Below are positions 1 through 6,924 of a stretch of 7,981 nucleotides of DNA, piece after piece. How positions within the stretch are numbered: position 1 is the first letter of the stretch; every line of letters begins with the position of its first letter. The stretch lies in the NCBI GenBank assembly GCA_003161835.1, contig PMNO01000475.1, positions 2,535 to 10,515 of the forward strand, in the 5' to 3' direction. This DNA is from Myxococcales bacterium (GTDB taxonomy: Bacteria > Myxococcota_A > Polyangia > Fen-1088). A program made the translations under genes and the position numbers. The notes beneath the pieces were generated by a model, which ran no database searches, was not told the DNA's origin, and saw only the letters and a program-made list of their open reading frames with translations.

Positions 1-2397
1 GACGACGGTGTTGACCAGCTGGGTTTGATCGAAGTCGGCGGGCCGCCAGCCCGCGGTGGGATAGAGGCGCTCCGATCGCGCCCAGGTATAGGTCACCCAC
101 CCAAACAGCCGATGGCCCAATCGCCGCCGCGCGATCAGCTCCAGCCCGTAGGATCGGCCGCGGGTGGTCTGGCTACCCTGCTGGTCACTCAAGGGAGCCT
201 GATCCGAATTGGAGTTCTGGCCAAACACGAATTCGGACACGCGAGGCAGCCAGTTGAAATACACCTGGCCATCGAGCGTGGAATCCCAGGGCAGCAGCAC
301 CTCCGCCCCCAGCGACGCTTGATTGGATTGGTTCAAGCCCTGCTCGAGGCCGAATCCGGTCAGGCCCGGCCAGGGCACGATGAAGCGCGGCGGGGATCGG
401 TAGATGCCCACGCCGCCCTTCACGAACAGGCCCGGCCGAATCTGAAAGCGGGCCGAGAGGCGCGGATCGATGCCGGTCTGGGTGGTGGTCGTGCTCTGGA
501 ACACGTACGAATAGTGGTCGACCCGCACGCCGGGACGGATCAACCAGCGCGGCGTCGGTTGCCATTCGGCCTGGATGAACGCGCCGGGCGTCAGGCCGTA
601 CCGGGGGAAGAAAAGATTTTGGATGGCGCCCGGGATGTCCACCGTGCCGACGTGGGCGCTCCATCGCTGCACCAGCAAGTCGGCGCCCAGGCGCAGCTTG
701 AAGCTCTCCCCCAGCGCCACGGTCGTCGCGGCGTGTGGCCGCAACATCGTTTCCGTCAGCTTGACCGAATCGGTGTAGTTGTTGTCGGGGTTTCCTGTGG
801 CAGTGGTGAAGTCGGGCCCTGCCTCGACGCCGGCATCCAACGTGGTCGCGCCCCAGCGTCCCCGGTAGCGCAGAACCAGGCGATGGAAACCGATTCGGAC
901 CAGGTTCTCCATGACGGCGTTGCCGTCGCTGTCGTTGCCGGCCGATCTCCCCGTGGTGTCTTGCGCGCCAAACAGGAGCACGCGCACGTCACCGGCTCCC
1001 CACTTCAGGTCGGCGCGCAGCTGGTAGTCCCAGTATTCGAGCACGGCGCGTGGATCGAAGGCACGCGCCAGAAACGCGAGCGTTCCGTAGCGCGCGGCGG
1101 CCGAAATCGCGCCTTGGTGTCCCGCCACCGGCACGGGGCGGGTGTGGAAGGCGGAGAACTTGAACAGGTCCGCCGACAACATGGTCTGCGCGTCGGTCGC
1201 CGGCTCGGTCGTGTGCGCCAAGATCAGCGCGCCCGTGAAACGCCCGTATTCGGCGGGAAAGTTGCCGGGGTGAAAATCCAGTGACTCCAAGAACAGCGGA
1301 TGCACGACCGCGGGACCGAACCCCAGGTGGTACAGGAGCGGGACCTTGACCTCGTCGATGAAGGTGCCGGTCTGCCCGGGAGCCTCGCCGCGAATCACGG
1401 GGTAGCCGAGGCCCGATACGATCGAACCGACGCCCGGCAAGAGCATGGCCGTACGAAACGGATCGCCAAAGGTGCCGGGGATGTTGTGAATCTCCTCCGC
1501 CTGGAGCGTGACCACCCCCGTCTCCGCGCGCGGCGGCCGTGCGCGCACGATGGTCTCGTATTCATTGAGCCGTTCCTTCTGGAGGAAGTAAGTGCGATCC
1601 AGGCGCTGGTCGGTGAACAAGCGCTCGATGCGCTCCTCCTGAACATGTCCTGGCGCGCGCAGCACGACCACATACGCTCCCGGGGGCAGGCGCCGCTCGG
1701 CGCGCGCATGCGAGTCGACATGCAACACCTCGCCGACGTCGAGCAGAAAGACGGTCGCGGTTGGCAATTCCTTGCCGGTGCCGCGCTCGCGGACATAGAC
1801 CGTGAACAACGTGTCTTTGTCCAGCGGGAAACGCTCAACCCCCGGCGGCAGCGGTGCCGCGGGGGTGGCGCCTTGCGTGGGGGCGAGGGGAGGCCTCTCC
1901 TCGGCGGGCGCCGGCCCCGCGGGCTCGCGTTTTTCAGGGAGCGTGAAGTGAATCAGCCAGCGCAAGCGCACCGGCGTGGATCTCCCGGCGGCGTCCAGGG
2001 CGGGCCGAAAGCGGGCGGCGCGCGCCGCGGCCACCGCTGCTTCCGTGAGCCCGTGGGGCAAGCCGGCCTCCACCTCGACATCCGTGACCAACCCCTCCGC
2101 GTCGATCGACAAGATCAAGGCCACATCGCCATCGGCGCCGGCTTTCATGGCGGCCTCGGGATAGACCGGGGTGACCGGCGCCTCTGGCACCGGGGCTTTG
2201 ACCGGAGGGCCGGGCGGTGCGGCGGCGTCGTCGGAGCCCGCGTCCGGCGCGATGGCGATGCCGCCGTCAGGGGCCTGGGAACCAGCGGGAGCAGGGGGGG
2301 CCTCCGCCGCGGCCCGCGGCTCGACCGCGAGGACGGAAAGCCCAACCACGGCCACGGCCAGCGCGATCACGGCCGGTCGGGCGGACGAGGGAAGCAA
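1..2397 (-). CDS. TonB-dependent outer-membrane receptor with its own N-terminal TonB C-terminal-like domain (3' end outside the window)
   Basis: Reading the minus strand from TTG at 2397 gives 799 codons without a stop, running off the left edge. Residues 1-31 look like a signal peptide: MLPSSARP, then a hydrophobic stretch, then an AAA region. A Pro/Ala-rich linker follows. Residues about 75-152 resemble a TonB C-terminal domain (VTPVYPEAA, a GDV strand, VTDVEVE, FRP at 130-132, then VRLRWLIHFTLP). Residues about 198-270 resemble a carboxypeptidase-regulatory/PEGA beta-sandwich (GTGKELPTATVFL, LPPGAYVVVLRAPGH). YETIVRAR at 280-287 resembles a TonB box. A plug follows (LPGVGS, VIRGEAPGQT, FIDEVKVPLLYH, FPAEYGRFTG), then barrel strands ending near DFDQTQ. 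It probably imports a scarce nutrient across the outer membrane using proton-motive force; the substrate cannot be read from sequence. It lies 35 bases behind a sensor kinase gene on the same strand. The start is uncertain: TTG 2397 gives the better signal peptide, GTG 2370 is the alternative, and neither has a clear ribosome binding site. Confidence 0.88.
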   Translation of the reverse strand, partial: MLPSSARPAVIALAVAVVGLSVLAVEPRAAAEAPPAPAGSQAPDGGIAIAPDAGSDDAAAPPGPPVKAPVPEAPVTPVYPEAAMKAGADGDVALILSIDAEGLVTDVEVEAGLPHGLTEAAVAAARAARFRPALDAAGRSTPVRLRWLIHFTLPEKREPAGPAPAEERPPLAPTQGATPAAPLPPGVERFPLDKDTLFTVYVRERGTGKELPTATVFLLDVGEVLHVDSHARAERRLPPGAYVVVLRAPGHVQEERIERLFTDQRLDRTYFLQKERLNEYETIVRARPPRAETGVVTLQAEEIHNIPGTFGDPFRTAMLLPGVGSIVSGLGYPVIRGEAPGQTGTFIDEVKVPLLYHLGFGPAVVHPLFLESLDFHPGNFPAEYGRFTGALILAHTTEPATDAQTMLSADLFKFSAFHTRPVPVAGHQGAISAAARYGTLAFLARAFDPRAVLEYWDYQLRADLKWGAGDVRVLLFGAQDTTGRSAGNDSDGNAVMENLVRIGFHRLVLRYRGRWGATTLDAGVEAGPDFTTATGNPDNNYTDSVKLTETMLRPHAATTVALGESFKLRLGADLLVQRWSAHVGTVDIPGAIQNLFFPRYGLTPGAFIQAEWQPTPRWLIRPGVRVDHYSYVFQSTTTTQTGIDPRLSARFQIRPGLFVKGGVGIYRSPPRFIVPWPGLTGFGLEQGLNQSNQASLGAEVLLPWDSTLDGQVYFNWLPRVSEFVFGQNSNSDQAPLSDQQGSQTTRGRSYGLELIARRRLGHRLFGWVTYTWARSERLYPTAGWRPADFDQTQLVNTVV

Positions 2398-2432
2398 GGG
2401 GGCCCGAGCTTACCGCCGGCGTCCGTCCACCG

Positions 2433-3623
2433 TCATCGTTTTCCAGACGGCGGTGGGCTCGCCCCCGCCGAGGGCGCCAGCGCGGCGGGCAACGTGACCC
2501 GAAACATGCTGCCCCGATCGGGCGCGCTCTCGACGGAGATGGTGCCCTGGAAGTCGGTGATGATGTGATGGCAGATCGCCAGGCCCAGACCCATCCCCCG
2601 GCCGACGGCCTTGTTGGTGAAGAACGGATCGAAGATACGTTGGTGCAATTCGGGGGGAATGCCGGCGCCGGTGTCGCGCACCTCGATGGCGACGCGTCCC
2701 GCGCTGTCCATGTACGTCGAAATCGAAATTTCGTTCCGAGACGGATCTCCCTCGGCGATGGCGTCGGCGGCGTTCAGCAATAGATTGATGAACACTTGGC
2801 CCAGACGAGCCTCGTCCGCGTCGACCAAGGGAACGTCCTGCAGTTGCTTGGTCAATCTGGCACGCGTCCTGATCTCGCTGGCGATGGCGGTGGCGGCGGA
2901 TTCCAGCACCCGCGTGACGCTGATGGGTCTGCGCGGGGCATCGCCGCGCGCCAACGTGCGCATGTCGGTCACGATGTCCCGGACCCGATCGGCCCCGGCG
3001 CGCGCTTCGGCGATGGCGTGACGGATCTCCGCCAGGCGGCCGGGATTGGACAAAGCATCGGCGTCGGCCAGCTCTTCGTCCGCGTACGCGAGATTGGCCA
3101 CGATGTATGCGAGGGGATTGTTGATCTCGTGGGCGACGCCGGCGGCGAGTGTTCCCATGGCCGCCAGACGATCGGTGACGGCCAGCCGCGCCTCGAATCC
3201 ACGCCGTTCGGTGATGTCGTTGTAGGTCGAGATCACCTGCGTCACTTCGCCGCGGTCGTCCAGTTGCGGGGCGGCGCTGGCCAGCACCCAGACCCGCCGG
3301 TGTCCGGCCCCGTGGTAGATGCCCATCACGATGTTGTGAACCGGCCGACCCGTCTCCAGAGCCACCCAGAGGGGCAGGGTCTCCGCCGACAACACCGAGC
3401 CGTCTTCGTGCACGACAGAGCGAGTCGGATCAGGCGCGCTGTCGCCCCGCAGCTCCGACTCGTTCAACCCCAGCAGGTCCAGCGCCGCCCGGTTACAGCC
3501 CCGGAGCTCGCCGTGGGGGCCGCTGATGACCACGCCGACCTGCAGGTCCGCGATCACCGTCAGCAGCTGCGCGTCGGCTGTCGGCAGCGGGGGGAGCGGA
3601 GGGGGTGCATTGTCGGCATTCAT
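2433..3623 (-). CDS. Soluble PAS-domain sensor histidine kinase
   Basis: A 396-residue two-component sensor kinase with no membrane segment or signal peptide, so it should sense a cytoplasmic or diffusible cue. Residues about 14-140 form a PAS fold that ends in the typical NDITERR. HisKA is at about 150-225, with phospho-accepting His165 in [10 protein letters not shown]. HATPase_c is at about 268-380: N-box around [14 protein letters not shown] (274-287), G1 box DTGAGI (317-322), F-box FDPFFTNK (331-338) and G2 box [10 protein letters not shown] (341-350). All catalytic boxes are intact, so the kinase should be active. ATG 3623 is chosen because GAGGG lies 9 bases upstream; an in-frame ATG at 3692 would add 23 residues lacking domain character and run into the divergent promoter region. 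The build is like NtrB/AtoS-type kinases, but no response regulator is present here. The downstream receptor gene starts 35 bases after its stop, suggesting co-transcription. The tail after the ATPase domain is Pro/Ser-rich. Confidence 0.93.
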   Translation of the reverse strand: MNADNAPPPLPPLPTADAQLLTVIADLQVGVVISGPHGELRGCNRAALDLLGLNESELRGDSAPDPTRSVVHEDGSVLSAETLPLWVALETGRPVHNIVMGIYHGAGHRRVWVLASAAPQLDDRGEVTQVISTYNDITERRGFEARLAVTDRLAAMGTLAAGVAHEINNPLAYIVANLAYADEELADADALSNPGRLAEIRHAIAEARAGADRVRDIVTDMRTLARGDAPRRPISVTRVLESAATAIASEIRTRARLTKQLQDVPLVDADEARLGQVFINLLLNAADAIAEGDPSRNEISISTYMDSAGRVAIEVRDTGAGIPPELHQRIFDPFFTNKAVGRGMGLGLAICHHIITDFQGTISVESAPDRGSMFRVTLPAALAPSAGASPPPSGKR

Positions 3624-3638
3624 GACGGGGGGCCCTCG
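3610..3638 (-). promoter_or_regulatory. Ribosome binding site fixing the kinase start
   Basis: On the minus strand GAGGG stands 9 bases before ATG 3623. No comparable purine run precedes the upstream in-frame ATGs at 3656 or 3692. This is the main reason for preferring the 396-residue protein. Confidence 0.5.
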
Positions 3639-3657
3639 GCACCACGGTTGGCTGGGC

Positions 3658-3686
3658 ATAATGGCACCGCGCGGCCAAACGCCCAA
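3658..3686 (-). promoter_or_regulatory. Possible sigma-70-type promoter for the kinase-receptor operon
   Basis: On the minus strand TTGGGC (3686-3681) and CATTAT (3663-3658) are separated by 17 bases, matching the vegetative consensus at 3 of 6 and 4 of 6 positions. Transcription would begin near 3651, leaving a leader of about 28 bases before ATG 3623. CATTAT stands out as the most AT-rich hexamer of this spacer, but in GC-rich genomes such matches are weak evidence. Confidence 0.3.
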
Positions 3687-3755
3687 CTGCAAAAGGTCGT
3701 GTCAAGGGTTGCGCGTCGGTGTGGCCGTCGGTGAAGGTGGTAGATTGAAGTTCCC

Positions 3756-5138
3756 GTGATTCGCTCGACCAGAACACCCACCCTCGTCGGTTGGGGGCGC
3801 GTTCCTCGGGTTTCCGGGCGGGAGCTGCTGTCCGAAGATCTGGCCGCGATCACGATCGATGTGCCACTCGCCCGGGGGCTCGGCCGATCGTACGGTGACT
3901 CTTCGCTTCCGGCGCCAGGCGACGGTGTGGTCGCCGGTTCGGTGCGCGCCGATCGTGTGCTGGCGTTCGATCCTGAGACCGCCGTTCTGCGAGCCGAGGC
4001 CGGCTTTTCCCTGCACCAGCTGATCCGCCTCCTGCTCCCGCGGGGCTTCTTCACACCGGTGACGCCGGGAACGCAGTTCGTGACGTTGGGTGGCATGGTC
4101 GCGGCGGACGTCCACGGCAAGAATCACCACCGCGATGGCTGTTTCGGCCAGCACGTGTTGGGCCTGAGGATGCGGGTCGCGGACGGGCGGATCGTCGATT
4201 GCTCACCGACCGTCGAGCGCGATCTGTTTCGGGCGACGCTCGGGGGGATGGGCCTGACGGGCCACATTCTGGAGGTGACGGTTCGGCTCAAGAAGATCCC
4301 GTCGCCCTGGATCGCCTACGAGAGCGTGCGCGTTCCCGACATCGATGCGTACATCGAGGCCCTCAAGGCGGCGGGACCGGTATGGCCGATGACGGTGGGC
4401 TTCATCGACTGCACGGCCCGCGGAAAGAGCCTGGGCAGGGGTGTCTTGATCAAGGGGCGCTGGGCCAATCCCGACGAGGCCCCCACCCATCCGCCGCCGC
4501 GGCGGCGCGCGCTGAGCGTGCCGTTCGATTTTCCAAGTGCGCTCATCAATCCCTTGACGATCCGGGTATTCAACGCGCTCGGGTACTACAAGCACGGTGC
4601 CCGCCTCCGGCAGGGGATCGTGCATCCCGAGAAGTATTTTTACCCGCTCGATCAAGTGCTTCACTGGAATCGCCTCTATGGCCCGCGCGGGATGACGCAG
4701 TATCAATGCCTGTTGCCGGACGCGGCGGGGCCGGGGGCGGCGCGCCGGTTTCTCGAACTGCTGGTGAAGCACAAGGGCGCGTCCCCGGTCTGCGTGGTCA
4801 AGGATTGCGGGCCCGAGGGGCTCGGGCTGCTGTCGTGGCCCAAACCCGGGATTTCGATCGCCGTCGACTTTCCGGTGCGGGATCGCACCCAGGCCCTGAT
4901 CGATACCTTGAACGATCACGTCGTGAAGGAAGGTGGACGCATCTACCTGGCCAAGGATGCGTTCACGCGGCCGTCGCACTTTCGCGCCATGGAGCCGCGC
5001 CTGGCGGAGTGGGAGGCGATTCGCCGCCAGTGGGATCCGGAGGGAAAGCTGCGGAGTCGGCAGTCGGTGCGGGTGCTCGGCGATCACGGTGCGCGCGCGG
5101 GCGTGGTGGTCACGGCCACCAGGAGCCGCGCTCGATGA
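3756..5138 (+). CDS. dprE1: DprE1-like FAD-dependent polyprenylphosphoryl-beta-D-ribose 2'-oxidase
   Basis: A 460-residue VAO/PCMH-type flavoprotein that lines up almost end to end with M. tuberculosis DprE1 (461 residues, from memory). DprE1 oxidises the 2'-OH of decaprenylphosphoryl-ribose to a keto intermediate, the first half of epimerisation to the arabinose donor. Visible signatures: FAD-binding RGLGRSYGD at 40-48; TPGTQFVTLGG and the hallmark DVHGKNHH (118-125); GLTG after the FAD domain; FYPLDQ, WNRLYGP and QYQCLLP in the substrate domain; AVDFPV at 369-374; and YLAKDA with Lys400, equivalent to the conserved active-site Lys418. The position of the benzothiazinone-target Cys387 is Ala369 here. 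GTG 3756 is the first start after an in-frame TAG at 3741. The stop overlaps the next gene's start as ATGA, implying translational coupling with its reductase partner. About 20 extra residues follow the usual C-terminus. The lipid carrier and final glycan are unknown; other aldonolactone-oxidase relatives are less likely given HGKNHH and the partner gene. Confidence 0.92.
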   Translation: MIRSTRTPTLVGWGRVPRVSGRELLSEDLAAITIDVPLARGLGRSYGDSSLPAPGDGVVAGSVRADRVLAFDPETAVLRAEAGFSLHQLIRLLLPRGFFTPVTPGTQFVTLGGMVAADVHGKNHHRDGCFGQHVLGLRMRVADGRIVDCSPTVERDLFRATLGGMGLTGHILEVTVRLKKIPSPWIAYESVRVPDIDAYIEALKAAGPVWPMTVGFIDCTARGKSLGRGVLIKGRWANPDEAPTHPPPRRRALSVPFDFPSALINPLTIRVFNALGYYKHGARLRQGIVHPEKYFYPLDQVLHWNRLYGPRGMTQYQCLLPDAAGPGAARRFLELLVKHKGASPVCVVKDCGPEGLGLLSWPKPGISIAVDFPVRDRTQALIDTLNDHVVKEGGRIYLAKDAFTRPSHFRAMEPRLAEWEAIRRQWDPEGKLRSRQSVRVLGDHGARAGVVVTATRSRAR

Positions 5139-5881
5139 AGGTGCTATTCGTGGGGGCGACCAGGGGCATCGGCCGCGCCTTGGCCCGCCAACTGGCGGAG
5201 CAGGGCGACGAGCTGTTCTTGCTGGGCCGCGATCTCGTCGACCTGGAGCGGAGCGCGCGCGATCTGGAGGTCCACGGGGGACGTCCCGCCGGGGGGGTCG
5301 GGATCGGTGCCTGCGATCTGGGGGCGCCGGAAGGTTTCGCGGGCGCGCTCGATGCCGCCGACCAGGCGCTGGCGGGGGGGTTCGATACGGTCGTGGTCAC
5401 GGGCGGGCTCTTCGCCGGTCAGGACCAACTCGAAGCGGATGAGATCTTCACGCGCGCGCTGCTGAACGTGAACTTCACCGGAACGGTGCTGTTCTGTGAG
5501 CAGGTGCGCAAGCGCTTGCTGGCGCGCGGGGGCGGAACCTTATGCGTGTTCAGCTCGGTCGCCGGCGAGCGGGGGCGCAAGCCGGTGATCTTGTATGGCG
5601 CCGCCAAGGCGGGGCTATCGCACTATCTGGAAGGGTTGGACCACAAGTTTCGGGCGCGGGGGCTACGGGTGGTCACGGTCAAACCCGGCTTCGTCAAGAC
5701 GGGCATGACGGCCGGGCTGACGCCGCCGCCCTTCGCCGGCGAGCCGGAGGCGGTCGCCGCGACGGTGCTGCGCGCAGTCAAGCGCGGCAAGCCGGTGGTC
5801 TATGCGCCGTCGATCTGGCGGCTGGTGATGTTCGTGATCCGGTTGTTGCCACGATTCGTCATGCGGCGGATCGGATTCTGA
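5135..5881 (+). CDS. dprE2: DprE2-like short-chain dehydrogenase (polyprenylphospho-2'-keto-ribose reductase)
   Basis: A 248-residue short-chain dehydrogenase/reductase, close in length to mycobacterial DprE2 (about 254). The nucleotide-binding glycine motif is GATRGIG at 7-13. Asn113 in NVNFTG and Ser141, Tyr154 and Lys158 (SSVAGERGR ... YGAAK) form the catalytic set. SAGER-like SVAGERGR, the following LYGAAKAGL, VKPGFVKTGM and the C-terminal hydrophobic/basic stretch after VYAPSIWR (residues 223-248) are the points of specific resemblance to DprE2 rather than to generic SDRs; the tail could hold the enzyme at the inner membrane. It would reduce the keto intermediate made by the upstream DprE1-like oxidase to polyprenylphospho-arabinose. 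The start ATG 5135 overlaps the upstream stop (ATGA). The same frame stays open upstream to 4199, but that part lies over dprE1 in another frame and is not part of this protein. Two G7 runs (5291-5297, 5374-5380) lie within it. Confidence 0.9.
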   Translation: MKVLFVGATRGIGRALARQLAEQGDELFLLGRDLVDLERSARDLEVHGGRPAGGVGIGACDLGAPEGFAGALDAADQALAGGFDTVVVTGGLFAGQDQLEADEIFTRALLNVNFTGTVLFCEQVRKRLLARGGGTLCVFSSVAGERGRKPVILYGAAKAGLSHYLEGLDHKFRARGLRVVTVKPGFVKTGMTAGLTPPPFAGEPEAVAATVLRAVKRGKPVVYAPSIWRLVMFVIRLLPRFVMRRIGF

Positions 5882-5882
5882 A

Positions 5883-5898
5883 GCGCGGATCCCCGCGC
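5883..5898. terminator. Weak candidate hairpin between convergent genes
   Basis: GCGCGG (5883-5888) and CCGCGC (5893-5898) form a 6-bp stem with a 4-base loop, in the 22-base gap between the dprE2 stop and the end of the convergent HDOD gene. A short bidirectional terminator would be expected here, but neither side has a T-run, so a rho-independent role is doubtful. Confidence 0.25.
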
Positions 5899-5903
5899 GC
5901 TCG

Positions 5904-6842
5904 TCATTGGATGCCGATCAGCCCGATGACGGTCGGCTTGGCCTGCTCCACGACGGATTGAATCTGGGCGGCGGTGAGGCCGAGCTCCTTGACGATCGGC
6001 TGTTCCGTGGCGGGAGTCGGGGGCGGCGCGGTCCCCGGCAACACATAGGCGGCCAGGATGTCGCTGGCCGCCACCAGATGCGCGGCCAGGTGACTCTTGC
6101 CGCCGCTGCGGTAATCGTGGTGAAACTGCGCGGCGTCGACGACGCCGGTCGGCAGCTTCCAGGATCGGCACAGCGTCGAGCCGACCGCGGTGTGATGGGC
6201 GTGGATCCGCTCGCGCACCAGCGCTCCCTCGACGGGGTCGTCCCACGTGGGGGCCGTGATCAGACCCTCCTGCGCGCATCGTTCCAGGAGCACCAGCTCA
6301 CCGATGTCGTGAAGAAGTCCGGCCAGGAATCCGTACTCCGACTCGGCCCGCACGGCCTTGGCGAGGAACCGCGCCGTCGACGCGGACGCCAGCATCCGCC
6401 TGCGAAAGGCGTCCACCTGACGTTCGAAGCCGCGCACGCGGAACATCGTGGAGTTCGCGACGACCATCACGACCACGTCGCGAACGGCATCCAGACCGAT
6501 GCGGACGACCGCGTCGCGCACACCGAGAATGGGCATGCGGGGCGCGAACATCGCGGAGTTGGCGATGGATACCACCTGGGCGCTGATGAAGGGGTCGCGG
6601 GTCAGGGTCCGCTCCATCTTGGCGGCGTCACCCCCGGCGCGGCCGCACATCTCCATGACCTCGGCCGCGACGTCGGGCAAAGACCGACGGAGCGCGCCGT
6701 GATCGATCACGATCTCCTCCACCAGGTGGTCGACGCGCAACCCGATGGTGTGCGCGCTGGAGAGGGCCATGGTCACCCGCCCGATGCTGCCGGTGAGACG
6801 GGGCACCCCGTGCGTGTCGGACGTGGCGTCCGTCGCATTCAT
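5904..6842 (-). CDS. HDOD-domain signalling protein
   Basis: A protein of about 312 residues whose core (about 38-245) is an HDOD domain, a catalytically degenerate relative of HD phosphohydrolases found in bacterial signalling proteins. Family features: LPDVAAEVMEM near the start (55-65), TRDPFISAQVVSIANSAMF (81-99), HDIGELVLLE around His178-Asp179, then ERIHAHHTAVGSTLCRSWKLP (211-231) and FHHDY (240-244). A Pro/Thr-rich linker (about 270-281) leads to a short C-terminal helix-like tail. No GGDEF, EAL, receiver or membrane segment is present, so it is probably a cytoplasmic scaffold or regulator; its exact role cannot be read. It is divergent from fliL, so a link to motility or chemotaxis is plausible but unproven. 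The start is uncertain: ATG 6842 is chosen to clear the domain, while ATGs at 6866, 6878 and 6770 are alternatives and none has a strong ribosome binding site. The frame is open to 7496, but that part overlaps fliL and is spurious. Confidence 0.88.
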   Translation of the reverse strand: MNATDATSDTHGVPRLTGSIGRVTMALSSAHTIGLRVDHLVEEIVIDHGALRRSLPDVAAEVMEMCGRAGGDAAKMERTLTRDPFISAQVVSIANSAMFAPRMPILGVRDAVVRIGLDAVRDVVVMVVANSTMFRVRGFERQVDAFRRRMLASASTARFLAKAVRAESEYGFLAGLLHDIGELVLLERCAQEGLITAPTWDDPVEGALVRERIHAHHTAVGSTLCRSWKLPTGVVDAAQFHHDYRSGGKSHLAAHLVAASDILAAYVLPGTAPPPTPATEQPIVKELGLTAAQIQSVVEQAKPTVIGLIGIQ

Positions 6843-6910
6843 GACGCCAGTTTTGCGACCTGTCATCTCCCCAGCCATGTCGGGATGGCGTTCGTCAGTT
6901 CTGCGGCGAA

Positions 6911-6924
6911 ACCTGAGACCAGGT
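6911..6924. repeat. Perfect dyad ACCTG-N4-CAGGT
   Basis: Two 5-base arms (6911-6915 and 6920-6924) are perfect reverse complements around AGAC. The dyad lies in the divergent spacer between the HDOD gene and fliL, about 165 bases upstream of the predicted fliL transcription start, and could be an operator or enhancer site. It is short enough to arise by chance. Confidence 0.35.

Noticed and set aside
25..2568. Two long plus-strand open frames (25-1284 and 1300-2568)
   Set aside because: They are antisense to the receptor gene, whose translation shows clear domains throughout. The plus-strand products have no recognisable motifs and the composition expected of high-GC shadows.
2720..2745. AT-rich palindrome CGAAATTTCG in the kinase gene
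   Set aside because: It is short, inside the conserved ATPase domain region and far from any gene start; no regulatory reason to keep it.
2796..3734. Plus-strand open frame of 312 codons over the kinase
   Set aside because: Antisense to HisKA and PAS regions with all kinase motifs on the minus strand; rich in Arg/Gly/His with no domain features.
3709..3746. Possible sigma-70 promoter for dprE1 (TTGCGC ... TAGATT)
   Set aside because: The two hexamers are 26 bases apart, well outside the workable 16-19, and no better pair was found.
4811..4827. Perfect hairpin GCCCGAG-GGG-CTCGGGC
   Set aside because: It lies in the middle of the dprE1-like coding region (PEGLG) with no T-run; a 7-bp GC stem is expected by chance at this base composition.
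4203..5087. Minus-strand open frame of 294 codons
   Set aside because: Antisense to the dprE1-like gene, which aligns along its length with a known family.
4199..5134. N-terminal extension of the SDR frame to a 560-residue protein
   Set aside because: The extension overlaps dprE1 in another frame and reads as Arg/Gly-rich nonsense; the SDR fold begins properly at ATG 5135.
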